Assembly: GCA_003153875.1 (NCBI GenBank)
Contig: PMBY01000497.1
Span: 351-5,552 of the forward strand
Direction: 5' to 3'
Origin: Myxococcales bacterium
GTDB lineage: Bacteria > Myxococcota > Polyangia > Fen-1088
Length of the DNA: 5,202 nucleotides
The first letter of the stretch is position 1; every line of letters begins with the position of its first letter. The notes beneath the pieces are model-generated. The model made no database searches. It saw only the letters and a program-made list of their open reading frames with translations, and was not told where the DNA came from. Of this stretch, positions 1 through 5,202 are shown in pieces. The translations under genes and the position numbers were made by a program.

Positions 1-1246
1 TGCCCTCCTGGATCAGGTCGAGAAACTGCAGGTTGCGGTTGGTGTATTTCTTGGCGATGGAGACCACCAGCCGCAGGTTGGCCTCGACCATCTCGGCCTT
101 GGCCAGCTCGGCCTGACGCTCGCCGTCCTGGATCTCGCCTACGGTTTCGCGAAGAATTTGCTCGGTCATGGTGGCCTCGTGCTCCACCTGCTTGACCTTC
201 TTTCTGGCGCTGTCGATGAGCTTGGCCAGCGTCTCGATCTCGTCGGGGCGCAGTCCCAGCTTCTTGGCCACCGCACGCTGGCGCAGGGGCGAGGAACGGA
301 TCTCGCGCAGGGCTTTGCGGAACCCGTGCTGGGGGATGCCGGCTCGATCTTCGTAGTCGGCAATCTCGCGCTGGGCGGCTTCGATGCGCGACACCAGGCC
401 CTTGAGCCGAGCGACGATGCGATCGAGCTGCTTCTTGTTGAGGCGCAGGTTCTGCAGCACGTCGACCATCTGGTGCTTGATGGCTGCGACTTGGCTCCTG
501 ACTCTCTTGTGCGCGGACTCGGTGGCGGTCTTCTTTTCCTCGACCTTCTCCAGCTGCTTGTGTAGTCGGCGTACCTTCTCGATGACCTTGCACACCCGCT
601 CGACGTGCCAGTCCTCGTCGAACTCGCTGTCATCCTCGTCCGCGTCCCTGACCACCTCCTTGACCCGAATCTTCCGCTGGCGCAGTTTGTCGCCCAGGTC
701 CAGGATCTCCGCGATGGCGACGGTGGAATTGAGCACCACCTGGAGCACACGGCGCTCGCCGTCTTCCATGCGTTTGGCGATTTCCACCTCGCCCTCGCGG
801 GTCAGCAACGACACCGAGCCCATCTTGCGCAGGTACATGCGCACTGGATCGTCGGTCCTGGCGTAGACGTCCTCATCGTCTTCTTCCGCCTCGGGGACGC
901 GCGCGGGTTCCGGCTCAGCTTCTTCCTCGTGGGCCGCCTCTCTCGGGGGCGACTTGTCGCTGTCCTTCACGTGGAACGCAGACTCCACGATCTCGATGCC
1001 TTCGCCGCCCAGGGTCGACAGCCAGTCGTCGATATGGTCGGACGAGCCGATGCTCTCCACCATGTGATCGTTGACCTCGTCGAAGGTGAGGAAGCCCTTG
1101 GCCTTGCCGATGGTAATGAGATCGCGCTGCTTGCGTTGGTTCTCTTTGCTCGACACCGCCCGCTTGGCCGTCAACTTGCCGACGGCTTCGACGTCTTCGT
1201 CGTCCGGGCCGTCGTCGTTCAGTTGCTCGTCGGCTTCTTCGATCAT
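1..1246 (-). CDS. rpoD: RNA polymerase primary sigma factor RpoD (sigma-70/SigA), 5' portion, truncated by the window edge
   Basis: Housekeeping sigma factor that directs RNA polymerase to -35/-10 promoters. 415 codons are visible with no stop. Residues ~24-90 match region 1.1. Residues 131-163 match region 1.2 ([20 protein letters not shown], then EGEVEIAKR). Residues ~164-375 are the long, charged non-conserved region, including a stretch [20 protein letters not shown]. Residues ~380-415 are regions 2.1 to early 2.2 ([17 protein letters not shown], then FLDLIQEG). The -10 and -35 reading regions 2.3-4.2 lie outside. Residues 95-130 form a very acidic linker. The ATG at 1246 is the only ATG/GTG/TTG in this frame after an in-frame TGA near 1327, and a GAGAGG lies 10 bases upstream (1257-1262). 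Region 1.2 and the non-conserved region look Myxococcota-like (recalled, not searched). Residue 405 is Asn where Gly is nearly invariant. The lipocalin gene lies upstream on the same strand, where dnaG is usual. Identity is very sure. Confidence 0.97.
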   Translation of the reverse strand, partial: MIEEADEQLNDDGPDDEDVEAVGKLTAKRAVSSKENQRKQRDLITIGKAKGFLTFDEVNDHMVESIGSSDHIDDWLSTLGGEGIEIVESAFHVKDSDKSPPREAAHEEEAEPEPARVPEAEEDDEDVYARTDDPVRMYLRKMGSVSLLTREGEVEIAKRMEDGERRVLQVVLNSTVAIAEILDLGDKLRQRKIRVKEVVRDADEDDSEFDEDWHVERVCKVIEKVRRLHKQLEKVEEKKTATESAHKRVRSQVAAIKHQMVDVLQNLRLNKKQLDRIVARLKGLVSRIEAAQREIADYEDRAGIPQHGFRKALREIRSSPLRQRAVAKKLGLRPDEIETLAKLIDSARKKVKQVEHEATMTEQILRETVGEIQDGERQAELAKAEMVEANLRLVVSIAKKYTNRNLQFLDLIQEG

Positions 1247-1527
1247 GTGGTCGGAACCTCTCAGGTGGAAGGCAGAACACTCATCTTGATGCGAATCGGT
1301 TCCATCGTCCTCAAGACTTGTCCATCAATCGTCGGCAAAGGCGAATCTTGTCGCGCAAGTGATCGAAAACATTGCAGCACCTGATCCCGGCGCGCCAGTA
1401 TCTAGTCATCTCTTCCGCGGTGGGAGAATTTCTTCAACAATTCGCGGTAGTTGCCATCACCTGCGGCTAGGTTCCAAATGTCCCGGTGCGTAGCTTGTGT
1501 CTGAGATGCGAGGTGATCGCCCGCTGC
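1247..1527 (-). other. Leader/intergenic region between the lipocalin and rpoD, with tiny ORFs
   Basis: These 281 bases hold no recognisable gene. On the minus strand the lipocalin frame stays open for 41 codons after its TAG, ending at a TAG at 1404-1402 (last residues RELLKKFSHRGRDD). That stop lies within a few bases of an ATG at 1409 opening a 32-residue ORF (1409-1311, MTRYWRAG...LMDKS). A 14-residue ORF (1305-1261, [14 protein letters not shown]) follows with GAGG three bases before its ATG. It ends with TGA inside the probable rpoD ribosome binding site (GAGAGG, 1257-1262). None of these peptides is familiar. No convincing sigma-70 promoter or terminator is visible, although rpoD needs a promoter in or upstream of here. 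The small ORFs may be chance or may form a translated leader. Confidence 0.3.
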
Positions 1528-2085
1528 CTACTGCAGCGTCCGATTCAGCCGGGCCACCTGGTAGCCCTGCTCGCGCAGCCGCCCAAGTATCCCTTCATAG
1601 ACGCTGCCGTCCATGGTCGGCGTGCGGCTGAGGATCCACAGGTAGTCGCGGCTGGGATGACCGACGACCGCGTACTGGTAGTTTGCGCCGAGATCGATGA
1701 TCCAATAGGCGCCCCAGAAAGGCCTGAAGAAGCTCACTTCCAGCTTGGCGTTGCTGGTTCGGTCGACCACGCGCGCGCGTCCTTGGGCCGAATCCTCCTT
1801 GCCGGCAAGCGAGCCCTTGCGGCAACGGTTGAGCACAGCGATGTCTCCGTCGCTGCGCATGGTATATGTCGCGGTCGTGCCAGTGCAGCCAAGCTGGAAT
1901 CGTTGCGGGAAGCTGGCGATGTCATACCAGGTTCCCAGGTAGTGCTGCAGATCCACGCGCGGCACGGTTCGCAGCTCGGGCAGACCGAGGCGTGCGGTTG
2001 TGGTCTTCGTGCAGCCAGTCACCGCCAGCAACGCGAGCAGCACGGTCGTCAGTCTTGTCCTAGCAGTGCTCGCGCTGCATTTCAT
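1528..2085 (-). CDS. blc: Outer-membrane lipoprotein lipocalin, Blc family
   Basis: Predicted 185-residue bacterial lipocalin: a small beta-barrel that binds lipids or other hydrophobic ligands, anchored by a lipid at the cell envelope. E. coli Blc is of similar size (177 residues). The N terminus is a lipoprotein signal: basic start, hydrophobic run at ~15-23, lipobox VTGC with the lipidated Cys at 25. Thr follows, so nothing suggests an inner-membrane retention signal. The lipocalin signature G-x-W is at 51-53 (YLGTWYDIASFPQRF), followed by a C67...C88 pair in the TATY and LNRCR strands. The second signature, YQYAVVGHPSRDYLWILSRT, is at 136-155, and the protein ends naturally (LNRTLQ). I chose the ATG at 2085 because it gives a proper signal peptide; the frame stays open far upstream, to 2367, but there it runs antisense to the dioxygenase. 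The ribosome site is weak (GGA about 10 bases upstream). A TTGACA promoter candidate lies at 2136-2141. In this family the physiological ligand is usually unknown. Confidence 0.93.
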   Translation of the reverse strand: MKCSASTARTRLTTVLLALLAVTGCTKTTTARLGLPELRTVPRVDLQHYLGTWYDIASFPQRFQLGCTGTTATYTMRSDGDIAVLNRCRKGSLAGKEDSAQGRARVVDRTSNAKLEVSFFRPFWGAYWIIDLGANYQYAVVGHPSRDYLWILSRTPTMDGSVYEGILGRLREQGYQVARLNRTLQ

Positions 2086-2113
2086 CTGGTTTTCCAATAC
2101 TGCGCAGCCGGGA

Positions 2114-2141
2114 AGTCTGTGGCAACAACCTGGGATGTCAA
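2114..2141 (-). promoter_or_regulatory. Candidate sigma-70 promoter for the lipocalin gene
   Basis: On the minus strand a perfect -35 hexamer TTGACA (2141-2136) is followed by a 16-base spacer and CAGACT (2119-2114). CAGACT matches the -10 consensus at only three positions, but these include the important A2 and T6. Transcription would start near 2107, leaving an untranslated leader of about 20 bases before the ATG at 2085. The -35 is convincing; the -10 is weak. Confidence 0.4.
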
Positions 2142-2201
2142 CCCCGGCGTCCCGCATCGATGGAAAAGCGTTGCCCCGCATGGCAGCCTCGTATTCGCAG
2201 C

Positions 2202-2206
2202 AGGAG
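2202..2206 (+). promoter_or_regulatory. Shine-Dalgarno AGGAG that fixes the dioxygenase start
   Basis: AGGAG sits nine bases before the ATG at 2216 and is the best ribosome binding site in the window. It decides between this ATG and upstream in-frame starts (ATG at 2180; GTG-type starts back to 2000), which would lie in the promoter region or antisense to the lipocalin. No clear promoter for this strand is visible in 2086-2215. That stretch also contains the 8-base palindrome CATCGATG (2155-2162). Confidence 0.7.
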
Positions 2207-2215
2207 CGAGACACC

Positions 2216-3016
2216 ATGACGACCCAGACGGCGAGTGAGCAATCGAGGGCACGCATGCCCGTCATTTTCGCCGCGCACGGCGCGCCGGTGTTGCTCGACG
2301 ACGTCCAGTGGATGGCGGAACTCGCCGCGTGGGCCCGGGCGATGCCGAAGCCCAAGAGCATCCTCATGATCTCGGCTCACTGGGAGCAGCGTCCGACCAC
2401 GCTGGGCGCGACCCGGACGGTGCCGCTCGTCTACGACTTCTACGGGTTTCCCGAGCGGTACTACCAGACCCAGTATCCAGCTCCGGGCGCGCCCGATCTG
2501 GCTGCACGCGTGCGCGAATTCTTGCGCCAAAAGGACATGCCGGTTTCCCAAGACTCAGAGCGCGGGCTGGACCACGGGGCCTACGTCCCGCTCGTGGCGA
2601 TGTACCCTGGCGCCGACGTGCCCGTGCTCCAGATCTCGATGCCAATTCTGGACGCTCAGGAACTGTTCAGGCTGGGTCAGGCCTTGGCCCCACTGCGCGA
2701 CGAGGGGGTGCTGATTTTCGGCAGCGGTTTCATCACGCACAACATGCGCTACGCCTTCCGTCCGGGCACCCCCCAGTGGGCCAAGGAGTTCGACGCCTGG
2801 GCAGCCGATGCACTCACGCGTTTCGACGTGGATGCGCTCATGGATTTCCAGATCCGCGCGCCAGCGGCCCAGATGGCGCTGCCGACATGGGAACACTACG
2901 CGCCGATCCTCGTCGCTGTTGCTGCGGCCGCCGACCAGCGATCGCGAACAAGCTTTCCCATCACCGGCTGGTGGATGGATGGGGCATTCACCAAGCGCTC
3001 GGTGCAGTTTGGTTAG
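2216..3016 (+). CDS. DODA-type extradiol dioxygenase, LigB family (YgiD-like 4,5-DOPA dioxygenase)
   Basis: 266-residue member of the class III (LigB/DODA) ring-opening dioxygenase family, about the size of E. coli YgiD. Relatives cleave catechol-type rings next to the hydroxyls, for example L-DOPA to seco-DOPA. They use a single metal held by histidines; YgiD was crystallised with zinc. Conserved blocks in order: AAHGAP (His21), ISAHWEQ (His55), YDFYGFPERYY (73-83), LDHGAYVPL (His120, likely catalytic), GSGFITHN (His175), PTWEHYAPIL (His227) and the C-terminal SFPITGWWMDGAF block. By analogy with YgiD, His21, His55, His175 and His227 should bind the metal. The cytoplasm is likely, as there is no signal peptide. 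The true substrate cannot be told from sequence, and no other aromatic catabolism gene is nearby. It is divergent from the lipocalin and has a strong Shine-Dalgarno. The methyltransferase begins 46 bases downstream, so co-transcription is possible. Confidence 0.94.
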   Translation: MTTQTASEQSRARMPVIFAAHGAPVLLDDVQWMAELAAWARAMPKPKSILMISAHWEQRPTTLGATRTVPLVYDFYGFPERYYQTQYPAPGAPDLAARVREFLRQKDMPVSQDSERGLDHGAYVPLVAMYPGADVPVLQISMPILDAQELFRLGQALAPLRDEGVLIFGSGFITHNMRYAFRPGTPQWAKEFDAWAADALTRFDVDALMDFQIRAPAAQMALPTWEHYAPILVAVAAAADQRSRTSFPITGWWMDGAFTKRSVQFG

Positions 3017-3024
3017 CCATTTTC

Positions 3025-3054
3025 TGGACGGCGCGCTTTCGCGACGTCTATGCT
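3025..3054 (+). promoter_or_regulatory. Weak promoter candidate before the methyltransferase
   Basis: TGGACG (3025-3030, four of six to TTGACA), an 18-base spacer, then TATGCT (3049-3054, four of six to TATAAT). Transcription would begin at about 3061-3063, that is, at the A of the methyltransferase ATG. This agrees with the absence of a Shine-Dalgarno before that ATG. Matches this weak occur by chance, and read-through from the dioxygenase is an equally good explanation. Confidence 0.22.
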
Positions 3055-3062
3055 TCCCCAGC

Positions 3063-3665
3063 ATGGCCAGAAGAGTCCTGAACGTGGGGGGCAACAACAA
3101 GAGCATCCCGCTGCCTGCGCAGTATGCCGACTGGGAACAGGTTCTTCTGGACATCGATCCGCGCGGCAATCCGGACGTGGTGTGTGATGCGCGCGAGCTG
3201 AGCAAGCTGCCCGGCGCCAGTTACGATTCCATCTACTGTTCGCACAACCTGGAGCACTACCACCGTCACGACGTGGCCAAGGTGGTTGCGGGTTTCTGCT
3301 ATTTGCTCAAACCCAATGGTTTTGCCTTTGTCCGCGTTCCCGACATGCACGAGCTGATGCAGACCGTGGTGCAGAAGAACCTGGATATCGACGATGTGCT
3401 GTACCAGGCCCCGGTGGGGCCCATCCTGGTGCGCGACGTGATCTACGGCTATGGCCGGGAGATCGAGGAGAGTGGCAACGATTTCTACGCACACAAGACC
3501 GGGTTCACGCAGAAGTCGCTGCGGTCAGCTCTCATCGCAGGCGGATTCCCCGTGGTCTTCGCCGGCAGCGGCAACCTGGAAGTGACGGCCCTGGCTCTCA
3601 AGGCCGCGCCCAGTGATTACGTCGCGTCGCTTTTCAAACTGCAGGGCGGCGAAAGGACGAGTTGA
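3063..3665 (+). CDS. Class I SAM-dependent methyltransferase, probably glycan-associated
   Basis: 200-residue Rossmann-fold methyltransferase (Methyltransf_11-like) expected to move a methyl group from S-adenosylmethionine to an unknown acceptor. Motif I is VLNVGGNNKSIPLP (5-18), a variant in which Asn-Asn-Lys replaces the usual glycine pattern. The acidic end of beta-2 is VLLDIDP (27-33; Asp30 or Asp32 should bind the ribose). Motif II is VVCDARELSKLP (39-50), and YDSIYCSHNLEHYHRHD (54-70) is the post-motif with the typical N-x-x-EH core. LLKPNGFAFVRVPD (81-94) is motif III. DFYAHKTGFTQKSL near the C terminus is, as I recall it, typical of proteins of this subtype, so the odd motif I is likely a family trait. 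I chose the ATG at 3063 because motif I follows at once, although no Shine-Dalgarno is visible. The next gene is a glycosyltransferase 43 bases away, so a sugar or lipid-linked glycan is the best guess for the acceptor. The acceptor is unproven. Confidence 0.85.
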   Translation: MARRVLNVGGNNKSIPLPAQYADWEQVLLDIDPRGNPDVVCDARELSKLPGASYDSIYCSHNLEHYHRHDVAKVVAGFCYLLKPNGFAFVRVPDMHELMQTVVQKNLDIDDVLYQAPVGPILVRDVIYGYGREIEESGNDFYAHKTGFTQKSLRSALIAGGFPVVFAGSGNLEVTALALKAAPSDYVASLFKLQGGERTS

Positions 3666-3673
3666 CGTCCGCG

Positions 3674-3689
3674 CGACCATTGCTGGTCG
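3674..3689 (+). other. Short stem-loop between the methyltransferase and glycosyltransferase genes
   Basis: CGACCA and TGGTCG form a perfect six-base-pair stem around the loop TTGC, eight bases after the methyltransferase stop. No T-tract follows, so it does not look like an intrinsic terminator. It could stabilise the mRNA end or tune expression of the second gene. A hairpin of this size can also occur by chance. Confidence 0.3.
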
Positions 3690-3708
3690 GTGACGCCGAG
3701 GCCCGCCC

Positions 3709-4914
3709 GTGAGTGAACGTGTTCGCGTGTTGGTTTACGGCGGCGTCGGATCGGAGGCCTGCGACTTCTACCGGCGGGCGCTCTACGTCTCTCGGCTGGC
3801 GGACTTGGGCGTCGATCTGGTTTCCTGGACGCCGCCCCTGGTGCATCCGCCCGCGTACGCGGGACGCTGGTTCGACGCTATTCGCGACGGCGTAGCCCAG
3901 CTTGACTTGAGCGAAGTGGCCCAGGCCCAGGTGGTGCTGTTCTCGCGCTGGTCGAACACGCATGCGGCCTGCACAGTGTGCGGTGCCGCGTGCGCGTCTC
4001 CCGACGGGCTGGCCGACCATGCGCGATCCACAGGCCACGACACGCTTCGCATGGATCCCTTGCTTCGGCTCTTGGTTCCGTCGCTGCTGTCCAACCCCAA
4101 GCGGCGCTGCGCTCTCATGTACGACCTGGACGACGACTTGTTTCACCAGCCCGAGTGGGTGGGGCACGGCGCCGGGCTGGCTCGCGAAATGGATCTGGTG
4201 GAACTGGTTATCCGAGCGGCGGATCTGGTCACCGTGTCCACGCCGGTGCTGCACAAGGTGCTGCAACCTTTCACCCCACGCACCCACGTCATCCGGAATG
4301 CGGTCGAGCCAACCTGGTATTCCGCCGGTGCGGACTGCGCAGCTCCGTCGGGCGAGCCCCGTATGCTCTTCTACGGCGCGGACGTGCGTCGGCGCGACTA
4401 TGCCCTGTGCAAGGACGCGGTGGATGACACGATTCGCGCACATCCGGCCGCGCGTCGGGTCTGGCTGGGCAGCGACAGCCCCGCGGTGCGCGGGCTGGTT
4501 GACGAAGCCCACCCGTCGGTCGCGGCCGGCCCGGCCTTTGCGGCCGTTCTCAGCAAGCTGCGCCCGCATATCGGGCTCGCACCTTTGCAACCGAACGAAT
4601 TCGCCAGCGCCAAGTCGGAGCTGCACTGGATCGAGTATTCCTTGGTGGGAGGGGCCACCGTTGCCAGCCGATTTCCGACGGGCGGGCCCTACGACCCGAT
4701 CCAAGACGGGCATGACGGATTGTTGGCGATGGGCGCTGATGAGTGGCAGCGGGCTCTCGCGCGGCTAGCGGCGTCGCCCGCCCTGCGCACCGACATCGCA
4801 GGACGAGCCCGCGAGCGGATCCTGGCCGAATACCAGGTGGCTGCGCGCGCCGTGGAGTGGGCGGCCGCCTATCGCTGGGCCGCCGCTCACCCTGGCATTG
4901 GTCCGAGATTGTGA
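3709..4914 (+). CDS. GT-B glycosyltransferase, family 4-like, with an embedded C2H2-type Cys/His motif
   Basis: 401-residue protein with the two halves of a GT-B glycosyltransferase, which moves a sugar from a nucleotide donor to an acceptor. The N-terminal half opens with VRVLVYGGVGSEACDFYR (5-22), the first strand and glycine loop. VVLFSRWSN (75-83) follows. MYDLDDDLFHQPEW (137-150) is a motif frequent in glycan-cluster glycosyltransferases. ADLVTVST...VIRNAVEP (172-201) is the strand and hinge leading into the second half. The C-terminal half has MLFYGADVRRRDY (219-231), VWLGSD (251-256), IGLAPLQPNEFASAKSEL (288-305), and WIEYSLVGGATVAS (307-320) with Glu309 at the position of the second Glu of the usual donor-site E-x7-E. 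Residues 88-110 form C-X2-C-X12-H-X5-H. The start is GTG at 3709, the first possible start after an in-frame TGA at 3691; its Shine-Dalgarno is weak. No signal peptide or membrane span. Donor and acceptor are unknown. It probably works with the methyltransferase just upstream. Confidence 0.87.
   Translation: MSERVRVLVYGGVGSEACDFYRRALYVSRLADLGVDLVSWTPPLVHPPAYAGRWFDAIRDGVAQLDLSEVAQAQVVLFSRWSNTHAACTVCGAACASPDGLADHARSTGHDTLRMDPLLRLLVPSLLSNPKRRCALMYDLDDDLFHQPEWVGHGAGLAREMDLVELVIRAADLVTVSTPVLHKVLQPFTPRTHVIRNAVEPTWYSAGADCAAPSGEPRMLFYGADVRRRDYALCKDAVDDTIRAHPAARRVWLGSDSPAVRGLVDEAHPSVAAGPAFAAVLSKLRPHIGLAPLQPNEFASAKSELHWIEYSLVGGATVASRFPTGGPYDPIQDGHDGLLAMGADEWQRALARLAASPALRTDIAGRARERILAEYQVAARAVEWAAAYRWAAAHPGIGPRL
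3970..4038 (+). other. C2H2 zinc-finger-like segment inside the glycosyltransferase
   Basis: Residues 88-110 read CTVCGAACASPDGLADHARS followed by TGH. Cys88 and Cys91, then His104 and His110, give C-X2-C-X12-H-X5-H. The Leu that packs the core of a classical finger is at the expected place (Leu101, three before His104). The usual aromatic residue four after the second Cys is replaced by Cys95. The segment lies between the strand ending VVLFSR and the YDLDDDLF motif, where family members normally have a short linker. Zinc binding is an inference from spacing only. Confidence 0.55.
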
Positions 4915-4928
4915 CCCCGTCGCCGGCC

Positions 4929-4954
4929 GCTTGATTGTGGCCGCAAGCTTTCTT
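4929..4954 (+). terminator. Weak terminator-like hairpin after the glycosyltransferase
   Basis: GCTTG (4929-4933) and CAAGC (4944-4948) can pair across a 10-base loop, followed directly by TTTCTT. The stem is only five pairs and the loop is long, so its strength would be low. Its position, 14 bases after the glycosyltransferase stop and before a new promoter, is right for a terminator. Confidence 0.22.
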
Positions 4955-4981
4955 GAGGCTGGCTCGACTTTCGGGTGTAAT
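4953..4981 (+). promoter_or_regulatory. Sigma-70-like promoter for the right-edge lipoprotein gene
   Basis: TTGAGG (4953-4958) and TGTAAT (4976-4981) are separated by exactly 17 bases. They match consensus at four and five of six positions. This is the best paired promoter in the window. The expected start point is about 4988, only a few bases before the ATG at 4991, so the mRNA would have almost no leader. Confidence 0.5.
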
Positions 4982-4990
4982 GGGTGGGCC

Positions 4991-5202
4991 ATGAGGAGTC
5001 ACGAATTCGCCCCGGCCATGTTGGCTTCTCTCCTCGGGCTCGGCAGCTGTGCCCCGACCATCAACAAGGGTGCACCCGTCGCGCCGCCGGACGGCTGGAT
5101 GATCGTGTCCCCGAGTGGGCTGCTGACGGTGCAAGTTCGACAGTTCTCACCGACGGGGACGCCCGACTATCCCACACAGCCGCGCCTGTACTATCGAGTC
5201 GC
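4991..5202 (+). CDS. Predicted lipoprotein, N-terminal fragment; possible GH97-type N-terminal domain
   Basis: 70 codons are visible and the frame is still open at the right edge. Residues 1-20 look like a lipoprotein signal (MRSHEFAPAMLASLLGLGSC): one Arg near the start, a short hydrophobic run, and lipobox LGSC with Cys20 as the lipidated residue. A flexible Pro/Ala stretch follows. From residue ~36 the sequence DGWMIVSPSGLLTVQVRQ, then PRLYYRV a little later, looks like the opening strands of a beta-sandwich. The pattern SP-x-G-x-L-x-V-x-V ... L-x-Y-x-V resembles the N-terminal domain of GH97 alpha-glucosidases and alpha-galactosidases. That resemblance rests on about 35 residues and is tentative. 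Only a weak ribosome site (GGTG, four bases before the ATG) is present, and the promoter above would start the mRNA almost at the ATG. An alternative reading is simply an uncharacterised secreted protein. Confidence 0.6.
   Translation, partial: MRSHEFAPAMLASLLGLGSCAPTINKGAPVAPPDGWMIVSPSGLLTVQVRQFSPTGTPDYPTQPRLYYRV

Noticed and set aside
605..1384. 259-codon open frame on the plus strand over the rpoD gene
   Set aside because: It lies antisense to clearly conserved RpoD sequence and its translation (Val/Leu/His/Asp-rich) matches no family; it is a by-product of high GC and of the sense codon bias.
1381..1410. GGCGCGCC palindrome (1389-1396) as an operator or recombination site
   Set aside because: An 8-base GC-only palindrome is expected by chance in DNA of this composition, and no second copy or flanking repeat was found.
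2000..2215. Upstream extension of the dioxygenase to an earlier start
   Set aside because: It would run antisense to the lipocalin signal peptide and through the promoter region, the added residues match nothing in the family, and the ATG at 2216 has a strong AGGAG.
2086..2367. Upstream extension of the lipocalin frame to 2367
   Set aside because: It would bury the lipoprotein signal peptide inside the protein and overlap the dioxygenase start; the ATG at 2085 gives the normal family length.
2555..3205. 216-codon minus-strand open frame spanning the dioxygenase end and methyltransferase start
   Set aside because: It crosses two well-supported plus-strand genes and shows no recognisable domain.
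3634..4713. 359-codon open frame on the minus strand over the glycosyltransferase gene
   Set aside because: The plus-strand glycosyltransferase has recognisable motifs throughout, while this frame is rich in Arg/Gly/Gln without domains and spans the gap and the end of the methyltransferase gene; it is a shadow.
4550..5134. 194-codon minus-strand open frame at the right edge
   Set aside because: It is antisense to the glycosyltransferase C-terminal half and the lipoprotein signal region, and its Arg/Pro/Ala-rich translation has no domain.

Overview
The window is high-GC bacterial chromosomal DNA with five protein genes that read well and one more gene entering at the right edge. The best taxonomic clue is the primary sigma factor at the left edge. 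Its region 1.2 ([20 protein letters not shown]) and its long non-conserved region resemble RpoD/SigA of Myxococcota (myxobacteria and relatives) more than the E. coli type. This is my recollection of the family, not a database result. I see no rRNA, tRNA, CRISPR array, transposase or long repeat.

Left part, minus strand (1-2085): the 5' portion of rpoD runs off the left edge. It is preceded, on the same strand, by a 281-base leader/intergenic segment and then by a lipoprotein lipocalin of the Blc type. dnaG, the usual upstream neighbour of rpoD, is not present here. A divergent intergenic region (2086-2215) separates the lipocalin from the plus-strand genes and carries a perfect TTGACA hexamer pointing toward the lipocalin.

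Middle and right, plus strand (2216-4914): a LigB/DODA-type extradiol dioxygenase (YgiD-like) with its full set of conserved histidines is followed after 46 bases by a class I SAM-dependent methyltransferase. A GT-B, family 4-like glycosyltransferase follows 43 bases later. The methyltransferase and glycosyltransferase look like a two-gene unit for making or decorating a surface or secreted glycan. The dioxygenase is probably an independent metabolic gene that happens to lie upstream.

Right edge (4991-5202): the start of a lipoprotein gene with its own good sigma-70-like promoter. Its first mature residues faintly resemble the N-terminal domain of GH97 glycosidases.

The most unusual observation is a C-X2-C-X12-H-X5-H motif with classical C2H2 zinc-finger spacing, embedded in the N-terminal half of the glycosyltransferase. 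Smaller points are a cascade of tiny ORFs in the rpoD leader, a substitution in sigma region 2.2, and two promoter-like elements whose predicted start sites fall at or next to the ATG (possible leaderless mRNAs). I do not see convincing evidence for a wholly new multi-gene system in this window.
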